A stretch of DNA of 37,332 nucleotides from NCBI GenBank assembly GCA_964572855.1, contig CAZNGF010000019.1:1-37332 (forward strand). Reading direction: 5' to 3'. The stretch comes from CAZNGF01 sp964572855 (GTDB lineage Bacteria; Bipolaricaulota; Bipolaricaulia; RBG-16-55-9; JAJCYT01). The notes under the pieces were generated by a model that saw nothing but the letters and a program-made list of their open reading frames with translations, was not told the DNA's origin and did not search any database. A program made the translations under genes and the position numbers. Positions 1 to 6,884 of the stretch are shown here, piece by piece. Every line of letters begins with the position of its first letter. Within the stretch, counting starts at the first letter, position 1.

Positions 1-341
1 GGCGGCTGCGGGCGCGTGTGTGCGATTGGCCCCAGCCCGCGCCTACAAACGACGAGCGGTTGGCAGTTTGGCTCGCTTGGGGTAAGATTGACCCGCCCCT
101 GCGGGTGCGGGGCCGCCGGCGCGGCGACCGCATCGATCCGTTGGGATTGCGGGGGCACAAGAAGATTCAGGACGTGCTGGTGGACGCCAAAATCCCCCGG
201 AGCGAGCGAGACCGCGTTCCCCTGGTTCTGGACCAAGGGGGGATCCTTTGGGCCGTGGGCTGCTGCCTGAGCGAACGGGCCAAACGGGATACCGACAGCG
301 CGCGCGTGCTGGAAATCGTGGCCGAACGAGAACACGTTTAA
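1..341 (+). CDS. tilS: tRNA(Ile)-lysidine synthetase, C-terminal part (5' truncated by window edge)
   Basis: The open frame enters from the left edge (frame of base 3) and ends in TAA. Its last ~75 residues fit the TilS C-terminal domain: a basic RRRGDRI stretch, then PLGLRGHKKIQDVL, DAKIPRSERDRVPLV and a closing GILWAVG. In the family this domain helps position tRNA-Ile2 while the N-terminal PP-loop ATPase makes lysidine at C34. The PP-loop part lies outside the window, so activity cannot be judged. The gene stops 12 bases before rseP, with an AGGAAGGG ribosome site between them, so the two are probably co-transcribed. A GTG at 18 is open but is internal, not the real start. Confidence 0.85.
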   Translation, partial: RLRARVCDWPQPAPTNDERLAVWLAWGKIDPPLRVRGRRRGDRIDPLGLRGHKKIQDVLVDAKIPRSERDRVPLVLDQGGILWAVGCCLSERAKRDTDSARVLEIVAEREHV

Positions 342-353
342 GGAAGGGATGCG

Positions 354-1685
354 ATGCTAACGACGATCGTCGCGTTTGTCCTGGTGCTGGGCTTTCTGAT
401 CTTGATCCACGAGGGCGGCCACTTCTTCGCCGCGCGCCTGAGCCGCGTCTGGGTGCACGAGTTCGCGGTGGGCTTCGGCCCCGCGCTCTGGAAGCGCAAG
501 ACCCGCGAGACGCTCTACGCCCTGCGCGCCATCCCCGTGGGCGGGTACGTGCGCATGGCCGGCGAGGTCGAGCCCGGCGGCGACGCCAAGGAGGGCGACG
601 CCGAGGAGGCCGAGGTGCCCGCCGATATGATGTTCTCGGCCAAGTCACCCTGGGCGCGCATGGGGGTCATCTTCGCCGGGCCGCTTACCAACATCGTCGG
701 GGCGATCGCGCTCATGATCGTGGTCGTGCTGGCTTTTGGCTCGCCCTACGTCCAGGTGTTCGACTTCGCCTCCCAAGAGAGCCCGGCCGCCCAGGTCCTG
801 GAGCGCGGCGACATGGTGCTCGCGATCAACGGCCAGACGATCTCCTCGATCTCGCAGATCCAGAACGTCGTGAGCGCCAGCGGCGAACAGCCCCTGCGCA
901 TGACCGTGCTGCGCAACGGCGAGCGCGTTTCGGTGAGCGTCACGCCCGAGTGGACCCCCGAGCACGGGCGCTTTTTGATCGGCGCGACCTTCCTGCCCTC
1001 GGCGCAGACCAACCAGGTCAAGAACCTGGACTCAAGCGCGTATCTGGCCGAACAGGGGCTGAACGTCGGCGACCGCATCACGGCCCTCAACGGCGCGCCC
1101 GTCAACAGCGCGTTCATCCTGGTGCGCGACCTGCAGCAAATCCAGCAGGACGCCGAGGACAAAACGGCCGTCCTGAGCGTCCGGCCCGCAACGGGTCAAC
1201 CCTTCGAGTTCACGCTCGATTTGGCTCAACAGGACCTGGAGACGCTCTTTTCAAACGTCTCCTTCGAGATCCCGACGCGCCAGCTCGGTTTTCTGGAGGG
1301 CGTGCGCGACGGCGTGCAGCAGACCTGGAACCTCACGCTCACGCTCTACCGCGGCATCATGAGCATCGTGGCCGGCGAGATCTCGGCGGGCGAAGCGTTC
1401 AGCGGCCCCGTGGGCATCGCCAACATCCTGGGCCAGGGGCTGCAGCAGGGCTGGCTCCCGTTCTTTCAGCTGATCGCGATCCTGAGCCTGAACCTGGGCA
1501 TTTTGAACCTGCTGCCCTTTCCGGCGCTCGACGGCAGCCGCCTCATGTTCATCACGGTCGAGCTCGTGCGCGGCAAGCCGATCTCGCCAAGGGTCGAGGG
1601 CATCATCCACCAAGTGGGCTTCGTGCTGCTGCTGGGGCTGATTCTGCTCATCACCTTCAACGACATCATCAAGATCGTGCGGTAG
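354..1685 (+). CDS. rseP: Site-2 intramembrane zinc metalloprotease RseP (M50B family)
   Basis: This 443-residue membrane protease cuts transmembrane substrates inside the bilayer (RseA or RsiW anti-sigma factors in known relatives). The zinc motif HEGGH is at residues 19-23 in the first helix. A FAVGFGP segment follows, a PDZ region lies around residues 120-300, and the second active-site motif NLLPFPALDG, with its metal-binding Asp, is near residue 400 ahead of the last helix. Length matches E. coli RseP (about 450). The middle has diverged, so one or two PDZ copies are possible. The start is set by AGGAAGGG upstream of ATG 354. No anti-sigma factor or sigma factor lies beside it, so the substrate is unknown. 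Confidence 0.93.
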   Translation: MLTTIVAFVLVLGFLILIHEGGHFFAARLSRVWVHEFAVGFGPALWKRKTRETLYALRAIPVGGYVRMAGEVEPGGDAKEGDAEEAEVPADMMFSAKSPWARMGVIFAGPLTNIVGAIALMIVVVLAFGSPYVQVFDFASQESPAAQVLERGDMVLAINGQTISSISQIQNVVSASGEQPLRMTVLRNGERVSVSVTPEWTPEHGRFLIGATFLPSAQTNQVKNLDSSAYLAEQGLNVGDRITALNGAPVNSAFILVRDLQQIQQDAEDKTAVLSVRPATGQPFEFTLDLAQQDLETLFSNVSFEIPTRQLGFLEGVRDGVQQTWNLTLTLYRGIMSIVAGEISAGEAFSGPVGIANILGQGLQQGWLPFFQLIAILSLNLGILNLLPFPALDGSRLMFITVELVRGKPISPRVEGIIHQVGFVLLLGLILLITFNDIIKIVR

Positions 1686-1724
1686 GAAAGCGTCGCTAGT
1701 ATACCGCCACGATGTTTCTTCTGT

Positions 1725-1832
1725 GTAGGGGTCCCATTCATGGGACCCGGAATACGAGCCCGGTTCTTGATCAGGTGGGCGTTGTGGACGGCCAGCGCGT
1801 GTGGTTACGGGCGCGATGAATCGCGCCCCTAC
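1725..1832. repeat. GTAGGGG...CCCCTAC bounded repeat with two terminal hairpins
   Basis: A 108-bp element fills the convergent gap between rseP and gmk. It begins GTAGGGG and ends CCCCTAC. Each end carries a hairpin: 1729-1748 (9-bp stem, loop TC) and 1809-1828 (9-bp stem GGGCGCGAT/ATCGCGCCC, loop GA). The same design recurs at 21734-21804, and a collapsed version is at 8888-8915. It may be a small non-autonomous element, and may also act as a two-way terminator because it sits between converging 3' ends. No gene is seen in it. Confidence 0.7.
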
Positions 1833-1881
1833 GCCCAAAAACCACTGTGGTTGAATACTAGGCCCGCGGTGCGCGCCCGGC

Positions 1882-2469
1882 TTAGGCGAGCGCCTCGCGC
1901 GCCTGACGAATCGTCTCGTACAGCCGCTCGAACGCCTTGTCCAGGTCGTCGTTGACGATGCGCACGTCGAACCAGGGGGCCTGGGCCAGCTCGTGCTTGG
2001 CGATGCGCAGGCGCTCCTCGACGCGCCCGGGGTCCTCGGTGCCGCGCGCGCGGATGCGCCGCACGAGCTCGGCCTCCGACGGCGGCAGGATGAACACGAA
2101 GCGGACGGGAAAGTCGAGCCCGTCGCGCTGGCCGCGCAGCTGCGCGGCGCCCTGGGTGTCGACGTCCTTGATGACGTCGTATCCCTGGGACAGCCAGCCG
2201 TGGATTTCACCGGACGAATTGCCGTACCAGTGCCCGCCGAAGCGGGCGTGCTCGATGAGCTCGCCCCTGGCCAGCAGCGCTTTGAACTGGGATTCGTCCA
2301 CGAAGTGATAGTGCACGCCGTCGCGCTCGCCGGGCCGCCGGGGTCGGGTGGTGTAGGACACCGAAAACCGCAGCGCGGGGTCCGCCTCCAGGGCGCGCCG
2401 CACCAGCGTGGACTTGCCCACGCCCGACGGCCCCGAGATCACGAACATGTGGTTGTTGAAGCGTCGCAT
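1882..2469 (-). CDS. gmk: Guanylate kinase
   Basis: Gmk phosphorylates GMP to GDP with ATP in the cytoplasm. The 195-residue protein has a P-loop GPSGVGKST at residues 13-21, the GMP-binding segment SVSYTTRPRRPGE with its conserved Arg and Tyr, the HYHFVDE motif, and the lid Arg region LVRRIRARGTE. Length is typical (about 200-207). ATG 2469 gives a short MRRFNNH lead. ATG 2448 would start right before FVISGPSG and cannot be excluded, since neither start has a clear ribosome site. It lies 36 bases after yicC on the same strand, a yicC-gmk pairing common in bacteria, and ends 50 bases from the repeat that separates it from rseP. Confidence 0.95.
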   Translation of the reverse strand: MRRFNNHMFVISGPSGVGKSTLVRRALEADPALRFSVSYTTRPRRPGERDGVHYHFVDESQFKALLARGELIEHARFGGHWYGNSSGEIHGWLSQGYDVIKDVDTQGAAQLRGQRDGLDFPVRFVFILPPSEAELVRRIRARGTEDPGRVEERLRIAKHELAQAPWFDVRIVNDDLDKAFERLYETIRQAREALA

Positions 2470-2505
2470 GAACGTGCGCGTGCCCCATTCCCCCGCCGGA
2501 GGCGG

Positions 2506-3378
2506 CTACTCGATGTTGCGGACCTGCTCGCGGAACTTCTCCAGCAGCGACTTCATCTCGACCACGTCGTGGCTCACGCCGGCGTCCTTGGCCTTGGCGC
2601 CGATCGTGTTGACCTCGCGGCCGACCTCCTGGGCCAGGAAGTCGAGCACCTTGCCGGCCGGCTCCTCCCCGTCCAGCGCGCTCTGGACGGCCTCAAAGTG
2701 GCTTTTCAACCGGGCCAGCTCCTCGCTGATGTCGCTGCGCTCGGCGTAGTAGATGACCTCCTCCTCCAGGCGCGCCTCGTCGAGCGCGACGCCGCCGTTG
2801 AGCGATTCGATCCGCTCGCGCAGGCGTTGACGCGTCGTCTCGGTGACCCGCGGGGCGCGCTCGGCCACCTCGGCGGTCAGGGCCTTCCAGCGGGCCACGA
2901 AGCCGCGGAACTCGCCCTCCAGGCGCGCGCCCTCCTCGGTCCGCATGACCCGGACCTGCCGGATCACGCCCTGGAGCGCCTCCTGCAGCAGCGGCCACAG
3001 GCCCTCCTCCTCGACCACCTCGCGCTGGGTCACGCCCTCCATCCCCAGCACGTACTCCAGCGACGGCCCCTCGCTCAGGCCCAGGGACTCGCGCAGCGCG
3101 CGCAACTCGTGCATGTAGGCCGCGGCCAGCTCGGCGTCGAACTGGAGCGTCGGGACGCGCCGGGCGCGGCGCAGCTCGACGTCGAGGTCGGCCCGGCCGC
3201 GCGCGAACGCCTGCTGGACCAAATCGCGCACCTGGAGTTCCAGCGACGAGTACGATTCCAGGCCGCTCACGCGCACGTCGAGATAGCGATGGTTCAGCGT
3301 TTTGAGGCGGGCGGTGAGCTCCCAGTCCGCGTTCTGCACGCGCTGCTCGCCGTACCCGGTCATGCTGTGAATGGGCAC
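2506..3378 (-). CDS. yicC: YicC/YloC family endoribonuclease
   Basis: The 290-residue protein opens with the family signature IHSMTGYGE and contains the YicC N-terminal region (LKTLNHRYLDVRVSG). It ends with the DUF1732 C-terminal region (FLAQEVGREVNTIGAKAKD, then KFREQVRNIE). YicC relatives are RNases reported to degrade certain sRNAs. I chose GTG 3378 because a perfect AAGGAG lies 6 bases upstream and the family begins a few residues before SMTGYG. ATG 3363 (the M of MTGYG) has no ribosome site. An open frame continues to 3558 but overlaps the pfkB gene and the promoter. Order pfkB-yicC-gmk, all minus strand. Confidence 0.93.
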   Translation of the reverse strand: MPIHSMTGYGEQRVQNADWELTARLKTLNHRYLDVRVSGLESYSSLELQVRDLVQQAFARGRADLDVELRRARRVPTLQFDAELAAAYMHELRALRESLGLSEGPSLEYVLGMEGVTQREVVEEEGLWPLLQEALQGVIRQVRVMRTEEGARLEGEFRGFVARWKALTAEVAERAPRVTETTRQRLRERIESLNGGVALDEARLEEEVIYYAERSDISEELARLKSHFEAVQSALDGEEPAGKVLDFLAQEVGREVNTIGAKAKDAGVSHDVVEMKSLLEKFREQVRNIE

Positions 3379-3411
3379 GCCCAGCTCCTTCCCCCGACAA
3401 CGTTGCGGCAC

Positions 3412-3440
3412 AGTATAGATTGGCCCGAACGCGACAGCAA
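3412..3440 (-). promoter_or_regulatory. Probable promoter of yicC-gmk
   Basis: Read on the minus strand, TTGCTG (3440-3435) and TATACT (3417-3412) are 17 bases apart. This places +1 near 3405 and a ~27-base leader before GTG 3378. It lies in the 67-base gap after pfkB, so yicC-gmk can be transcribed independently of the kinase. Confidence 0.55.
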
Positions 3441-3445
3441 CGGGC

Positions 3446-4285
3446 TCAAAGCCGTCCCGTGATGAAGCGCGCCGCCACCCCGTGGGCGAAGCGCGCGGCC
3501 TCGGCGGGGGCGTCCCCCCGTCCCCGGGCGTACAAAAACCCGGCACAGAACGCATCACCCGCGCCGGTGGGGTCGACGTTCTCGAGCGGCTCGGCGGGCA
3601 CGTCCTCCGCGCTTTCAGGGGTGACGATCCGGCAGCCTTTGGCTCCGCGTTTGACGACGATCAAGGGAAACCGATTGAGCAAAGCCCTCGCATCGGGCGC
3701 TTGTGCGAGCGCCTGGGCTTCGATCTCGGTCGTGAACAGGATTTCTGCGCCCGCATACGCGTCCAGGAAGCGCTCGGGGCCGATGCGCGCGATCAGCGTC
3801 GCGGGCGGCGTGTCGACGACCGCGCGCGCGCCGGCCGCCCCGGCCTGCGCGAGCGCGTCGCGCACGGTGGCCTCGCCCTCGGGGTTGAGCGGGAGGTAGC
3901 CCCCCAGGTAGACGCCGTCCCCGCGCGCCAGCCCGAGCGGTTGCGGCCGCAGCGCGGCGTTGGCGCCGCGCTGGGCGTACATCGTGCGCGCGTCGCCCTC
4001 GACCAGCGACAAAACCGTTCCCGTGGGGCCCTGCACGCGCTGGGGGTCGAGCCCGACCCCCTCGGCCCGCAGGCGTTCGGTCAGGATCCGCGCCCAGTCG
4101 TCGTCGCCCACGGCGGCGATCAGGCGCGCGGCCCCGCCGAGCCGGGCGTAGGCGCGCGCCACGTTGGCCGCCCCGCCGCCGGGGCGCGTGTGAATCGATG
4201 CGTCGCGCTCGTCGTCGCGCCGCGCGCGCGCGGCGGCGCGCACGACGACGTCGGTCATGAGGTCGCCGATGCAGTGGAGTCTCAC
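3446..4285 (-). CDS. PfkB/ribokinase-family carbohydrate kinase
   Basis: A 279-residue cytosolic sugar or nucleoside kinase. Near the N-terminus it has the glycine pair RPGGGAANVARAYARLGG (PfkB signature 1). Near the C-terminus it has DPTGAGDAFCAGF (signature 2), with the catalytic Asp and the GAGD anion hole. The family transfers phosphate from ATP to sugars such as ribose, fructose derivatives or 2-keto-3-deoxygluconate, or to adenosine; the substrate cannot be told here. The start is GTG 4285, with GGGAG six bases upstream. It is the first gene of the minus-strand run kinase-yicC-gmk and is divergent from hslUV across a 283-base gap holding a large hairpin. Confidence 0.87.
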   Translation of the reverse strand: MRLHCIGDLMTDVVVRAAARARRDDERDASIHTRPGGGAANVARAYARLGGAARLIAAVGDDDWARILTERLRAEGVGLDPQRVQGPTGTVLSLVEGDARTMYAQRGANAALRPQPLGLARGDGVYLGGYLPLNPEGEATVRDALAQAGAAGARAVVDTPPATLIARIGPERFLDAYAGAEILFTTEIEAQALAQAPDARALLNRFPLIVVKRGAKGCRIVTPESAEDVPAEPLENVDPTGAGDAFCAGFLYARGRGDAPAEAARFAHGVAARFITGRL

Positions 4286-4310
4286 GCGATGCTCCCGTCA
4301 AAATGGGCGT

Positions 4311-4316
4311 ATTGTA
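4311..4316 (-). promoter_or_regulatory. -10 element of the pfkB-family kinase gene
   Basis: The minus strand carries TACAAT at 4316-4311, giving +1 near 4304 and a leader of ~19 bases that contains the GGGAG ribosome site. The -35 position (TGGCCG, 4339-4334) is weak. Confidence 0.45.
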
Positions 4317-4337
4317 GGCGGGGTCGGGCGGCGCGGC

Positions 4338-4387
4338 CACCCCAAGTGCGAGGGGGCGGCTCCGCTGAGCCGCCCCCTCGCGGGGTG
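4338..4387. repeat. Long perfect hairpin between divergent promoters
   Basis: Bases 4348-4362 and 4367-4381 form a 15-bp perfect stem around a CGCT loop. CACCCC (4338-4343) and GGGGTG (4382-4387) extend it beyond a 4-base bulge. There is no T-run on either side, so it is not a standard terminator. It lies between the outward-facing kinase and hslV promoters, so neither 3' end is near. It could be an insulator, a protein site or a repeat-family copy. Confidence 0.6.
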
Positions 4388-4495
4388 AGAGGATAGAGGA
4401 GGCAAAGAGACAGGGAAAACGCGCGGGAAGAAGGCTTCCTCCATCCTCCGCCTTGTATCGTACCCCCATCCTGCCACGAGACGGCCGCATCAAAC

Positions 4496-4511
4496 CGTAA
4501 GCCCGCTTACG
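4496..4511. promoter_or_regulatory. Crp/Fnr-type palindrome upstream of hslUV
   Basis: The site CGTAAGCCCGCTTACG is a perfect dyad of the GTA-N8-TAC class. It is centred at 4503.5, about 52.5 bases before the predicted hslV start of transcription (4556), just upstream of the -35 box. That is one helical turn further out than the class II sites at the other four loci. Binding is inferred from matching copies at 8393, 10816, 12279 and 16844. Confidence 0.6.
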
Positions 4512-4520
4512 ATTTTCAAG

Positions 4521-4549
4521 TTGAAAACCCAAAAAACGCCTAATACAAT
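4521..4549 (+). promoter_or_regulatory. Sigma70-type promoter of hslVU
   Basis: TTGAAA (4521-4526), a 17-base spacer, then TACAAT (4544-4549), giving +1 near 4556. The hslV ribosome site GAGGTG (around 4560-4565) follows at once, so the leader is only ~13 bases. In an otherwise GC-rich gap this AT-rich stretch stands out. Confidence 0.75.
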
Positions 4550-4568
4550 TCGCGAAAGCGAGGTGCCC

Positions 4569-5111
4569 ATGACGATTCACGGAACGACCATCCTGGCGCT
4601 GCACGACCCCGAGGCCAAGCGCGCCGTCATCGCCTCCGACGGACAGGCCACCATGAACAACATGGTCGTCAAGGCCAACACAAAGAAGATCCGCCGGCTC
4701 TACAACGGGCAGGTGCTCACGGGGTTCGCCGGCGCCACGGCCGACGCCATCACGCTGTTCGAGCGCTTCGAGGGCAAGCTGAAGGAGTACAGCGGCAACC
4801 TCGTGCGCGCTGCGGTCGAGCTCACCAAGGACTGGCGCACCGACCGCGCGCTGCGCCGGCTGGAGGCGCTGCTGGTCGCGCTCGACGCCGAGGCCATGCT
4901 CACCATCTCGGGGGCGGGCGACGTGATGGAGCCCGACGACGGCGTGATCGCGCTCGGGTCGGGCGCGGGCTACGCGCTGGCCGCCGCGCGCGCGCTGCGG
5001 GCGGAGACGGATTTGGACATCCGCGCGATCGCCGAGAAATCCATGCACATCGCGGCCGCGCTCGACGTCTACACCAACGACCGCATCAGCCTGGAGGCTC
5101 TGGAATGGTAA
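4569..5111 (+). CDS. hslV: ATP-dependent protease peptidase subunit HslV (ClpQ)
   Basis: HslV forms the proteolytic double ring of the HslUV (ClpYQ) protease. The 180-residue protein starts MTIHGTTIL, so a short leader ending in His-Gly precedes the TTI expected to carry the catalytic N-terminal Thr, as in Thermotoga-type HslV. Conserved stretches follow: DGQAT (with SDG where GDG is usual), KKIRRLYNG, FAGATADA, LTKDWRTDRALRRLEALL and the AIGSGxxYA-like ALGSGAGYALAAARAL. ATG 4569 is preferred over the upstream TTG 4521 because GAGGTG is five bases away and TTG 4521 is the -35 box. Its stop overlaps the hslU start by 7 bases, implying translational coupling. Confidence 0.95.
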   Translation: MTIHGTTILALHDPEAKRAVIASDGQATMNNMVVKANTKKIRRLYNGQVLTGFAGATADAITLFERFEGKLKEYSGNLVRAAVELTKDWRTDRALRRLEALLVALDAEAMLTISGAGDVMEPDDGVIALGSGAGYALAAARALRAETDLDIRAIAEKSMHIAAALDVYTNDRISLEALEW

Positions 5112-6490
5112 ACGACATCATCGAGATCAACACGCAGGAAATCGACAAGCGGCCCGACGACCTCAGCCCCAGCGAGATCGTCCACGAGCTCGACAAGTAC
5201 ATCGTGGGCCAGGGGGCGGCCAAGCGCGCCGTGGCCGTGGCCCTGCGCAACCGCATCCGGCGCCTGCGCGTCTCGGGCGAGCTCAAGCGCGAGATCCAAC
5301 CCAAAAACATCTTGATGATCGGTCCCACCGGCGTGGGCAAGACCGAGATCTCGCGCCGGCTGGCCGCGCTCACGCGCTGCCCGTTCGTCAAGGTCGAGGC
5401 CACCAAGTTCACCGAGGTGGGCTACGTCGGGCGCGACGTGGAGTCCATCGTGCGCGACCTGGTCGAGGCCAGCGTCAACATGGTGCACGCCGAGGAGGTC
5501 AAGAAGGTCGAGGGCGAAGCCGAGCGCATGGTCGAGGAGCGCATCCTGGACGCCCTGCTGCCGGCCCCCGAGGACGGCACCAGCGAGGAGCGCCAGGGCT
5601 CGATCACGCGCACGCGCGACAAGCTGGCCCAGAAGCTCAAGGACGGCGCGCTCGAGGAGCGCTACATCGAGATCCGCGTGCCGCAGAACCCGACCCAGCA
5701 GGTGAACGTGTTCTCGCAGGAGGGCATGGACCAGATGGGCATCGACCTCTCCGAGATGCTGGGCGGGCTCTTCCCGCAGCGCATGGCCACCAAGCGGCTC
5801 CAGATCCACGAGGCGCGCGAGATCCTGTTCCAGCAGGAGGCCGACAAGCTCATCAACCAGGACGAGCTGCGCCGCCAGGGCCTGCAGCGCGCCGAGGACA
5901 TGGGCATCGTGTTCCTGGACGAGATCGACAAGATCGCCGCCGGCGGGCGCGACGAGCGCGGCGGCCCCGGCGTGAGCCGCCAGGGCGTCCAGCGCGACTT
6001 GCTGCCGCTGCTGGAGGGCACGACGGTGCGCACCCGGCACGGCAACCTCTCGACCGAAAACGTGCTGTTCGTGGCCGCGGGCGCGTTTAACATGTCCAAG
6101 CCCTCGGACCTGATCCCCGAGCTGCAGGGCCGACTGCCCATCCGCGTCGAGCTCGGTCCGCTGGGCGAGGCCGACTTCGTGCGCATCCTGACCGAACCCA
6201 AGGACGCCCTGACCAAGCAGTACCAGGCGCTCATGGCCACCGAGGAGATGGAACTGCACTTCGACGACGGGGCCGTGGAGGAGATCGCGCGCATCGCGAC
6301 CTTCCTGAACGAGTCGATCGAGAACATCGGCGCGCGCCGCCTGCAGACCGTGATGGAGAAGCTGCTGGAGGACCTGTTGTTCGAGACCGTGGACGCCCAG
6401 GGCGCCTCCACCGAGATCGACGCCGCCTACGTGCGCGAGAAGCTCAAGGACATCGCCGACGACCTCGACCTGAGCCGCTACATTCTCTGA
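5105..6490 (+). CDS. hslU: HslUV protease ATPase subunit HslU (ClpY)
   Basis: The 461-residue AAA+ unfoldase of the HslUV protease caps HslV and threads substrates into it. Motifs: N-terminal SPSEIVHELDKYIVGQ, Walker A GPTGVGKTE near residue 77, GYVGRDVES pore-loop segment, the intermediate (I) domain at about residues 110-250, Walker B IVFLDEIDKIA, sensor and Arg-finger region ELQGRLPIRVEL, and the C-terminal tail DLSRYIL that docks in HslV. It is slightly longer than E. coli HslU (443), mostly in the I domain. It overlaps hslV and is followed 22 bases later by a small membrane protein gene. Confidence 0.97.
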   Translation: MVNDIIEINTQEIDKRPDDLSPSEIVHELDKYIVGQGAAKRAVAVALRNRIRRLRVSGELKREIQPKNILMIGPTGVGKTEISRRLAALTRCPFVKVEATKFTEVGYVGRDVESIVRDLVEASVNMVHAEEVKKVEGEAERMVEERILDALLPAPEDGTSEERQGSITRTRDKLAQKLKDGALEERYIEIRVPQNPTQQVNVFSQEGMDQMGIDLSEMLGGLFPQRMATKRLQIHEAREILFQQEADKLINQDELRRQGLQRAEDMGIVFLDEIDKIAAGGRDERGGPGVSRQGVQRDLLPLLEGTTVRTRHGNLSTENVLFVAAGAFNMSKPSDLIPELQGRLPIRVELGPLGEADFVRILTEPKDALTKQYQALMATEEMELHFDDGAVEEIARIATFLNESIENIGARRLQTVMEKLLEDLLFETVDAQGASTEIDAAYVREKLKDIADDLDLSRYIL

Positions 6491-6512
6491 CGGGAGAACG
6501 GGGAAGGGACTC

Positions 6513-6884
6513 ATGCCCCAACGACGCCAAGAGCTGTTGCTGAACCTGATCGTCCGCTGGGTGATCTCGACCTTTGCGATCTACGGCGTGGCTTGGCTGC
6601 TGGAGCCGCACATCCAGGTCGAAAACTTTCAGAGCGCGATCTGGGCGGGGCTGGCGCTCGGGCTGGTCAACGCGGTCGTGCGCCCGATCGTGGTCGTGCT
6701 CACGCTGCCGGTGACGGTCCTGAGCCTGGGGCTGTTTTTGCTGGTCGTGAACGCGTTCATGCTCTGGCTGGTGGACGAGCTGGTGGCCGGCTTCCAGGTC
6801 GAATCGTTCGGCTGGGCGCTGCTGGGATCGATCCTGATCAGCCTGATCAGCACGCTGCTCAATGCGCTCGCCCGCGACCGCTAG
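6513..6884 (+). CDS. Phage holin family protein (PF04020-type four-helix membrane protein)
   Basis: A 123-residue hydrophobic protein with four predicted helices: roughly residues 8-28, 42-58, 60-84 and 93-116. The pattern LGLVNAVVRPIVVVLTLPVTVLSLG followed by FLLVVNAFMLWLVDELVAGF is characteristic of the family named after mycobacteriophage holins, also found as YvlD in Bacillus. The chromosomal members are not lysis genes and their role is unknown. GGGAAGGG lies upstream of ATG 6513. Probably the third gene of the hslVU transcript. The last 23 bases overlap the next gene in another frame. Confidence 0.8.
   Translation: MPQRRQELLLNLIVRWVISTFAIYGVAWLLEPHIQVENFQSAIWAGLALGLVNAVVRPIVVVLTLPVTVLSLGLFLLVVNAFMLWLVDELVAGFQVESFGWALLGSILISLISTLLNALARDR

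Noticed and set aside
5069..6514. Long open frame on the minus strand opposite hslU (and similar ones opposite the GGDEF and otsAB genes)
   Set aside because: GC-rich coding DNA leaves long antisense frames open. The translations are low-complexity, rich in Leu/Ala/Asp/His, and match no family, while the plus strand carries clear conserved proteins.
6513..6884. The holin-like gene as evidence of a prophage
   Set aside because: This family (also called YvlD) is chromosomal in many bacteria; no lysin or phage gene is adjacent.
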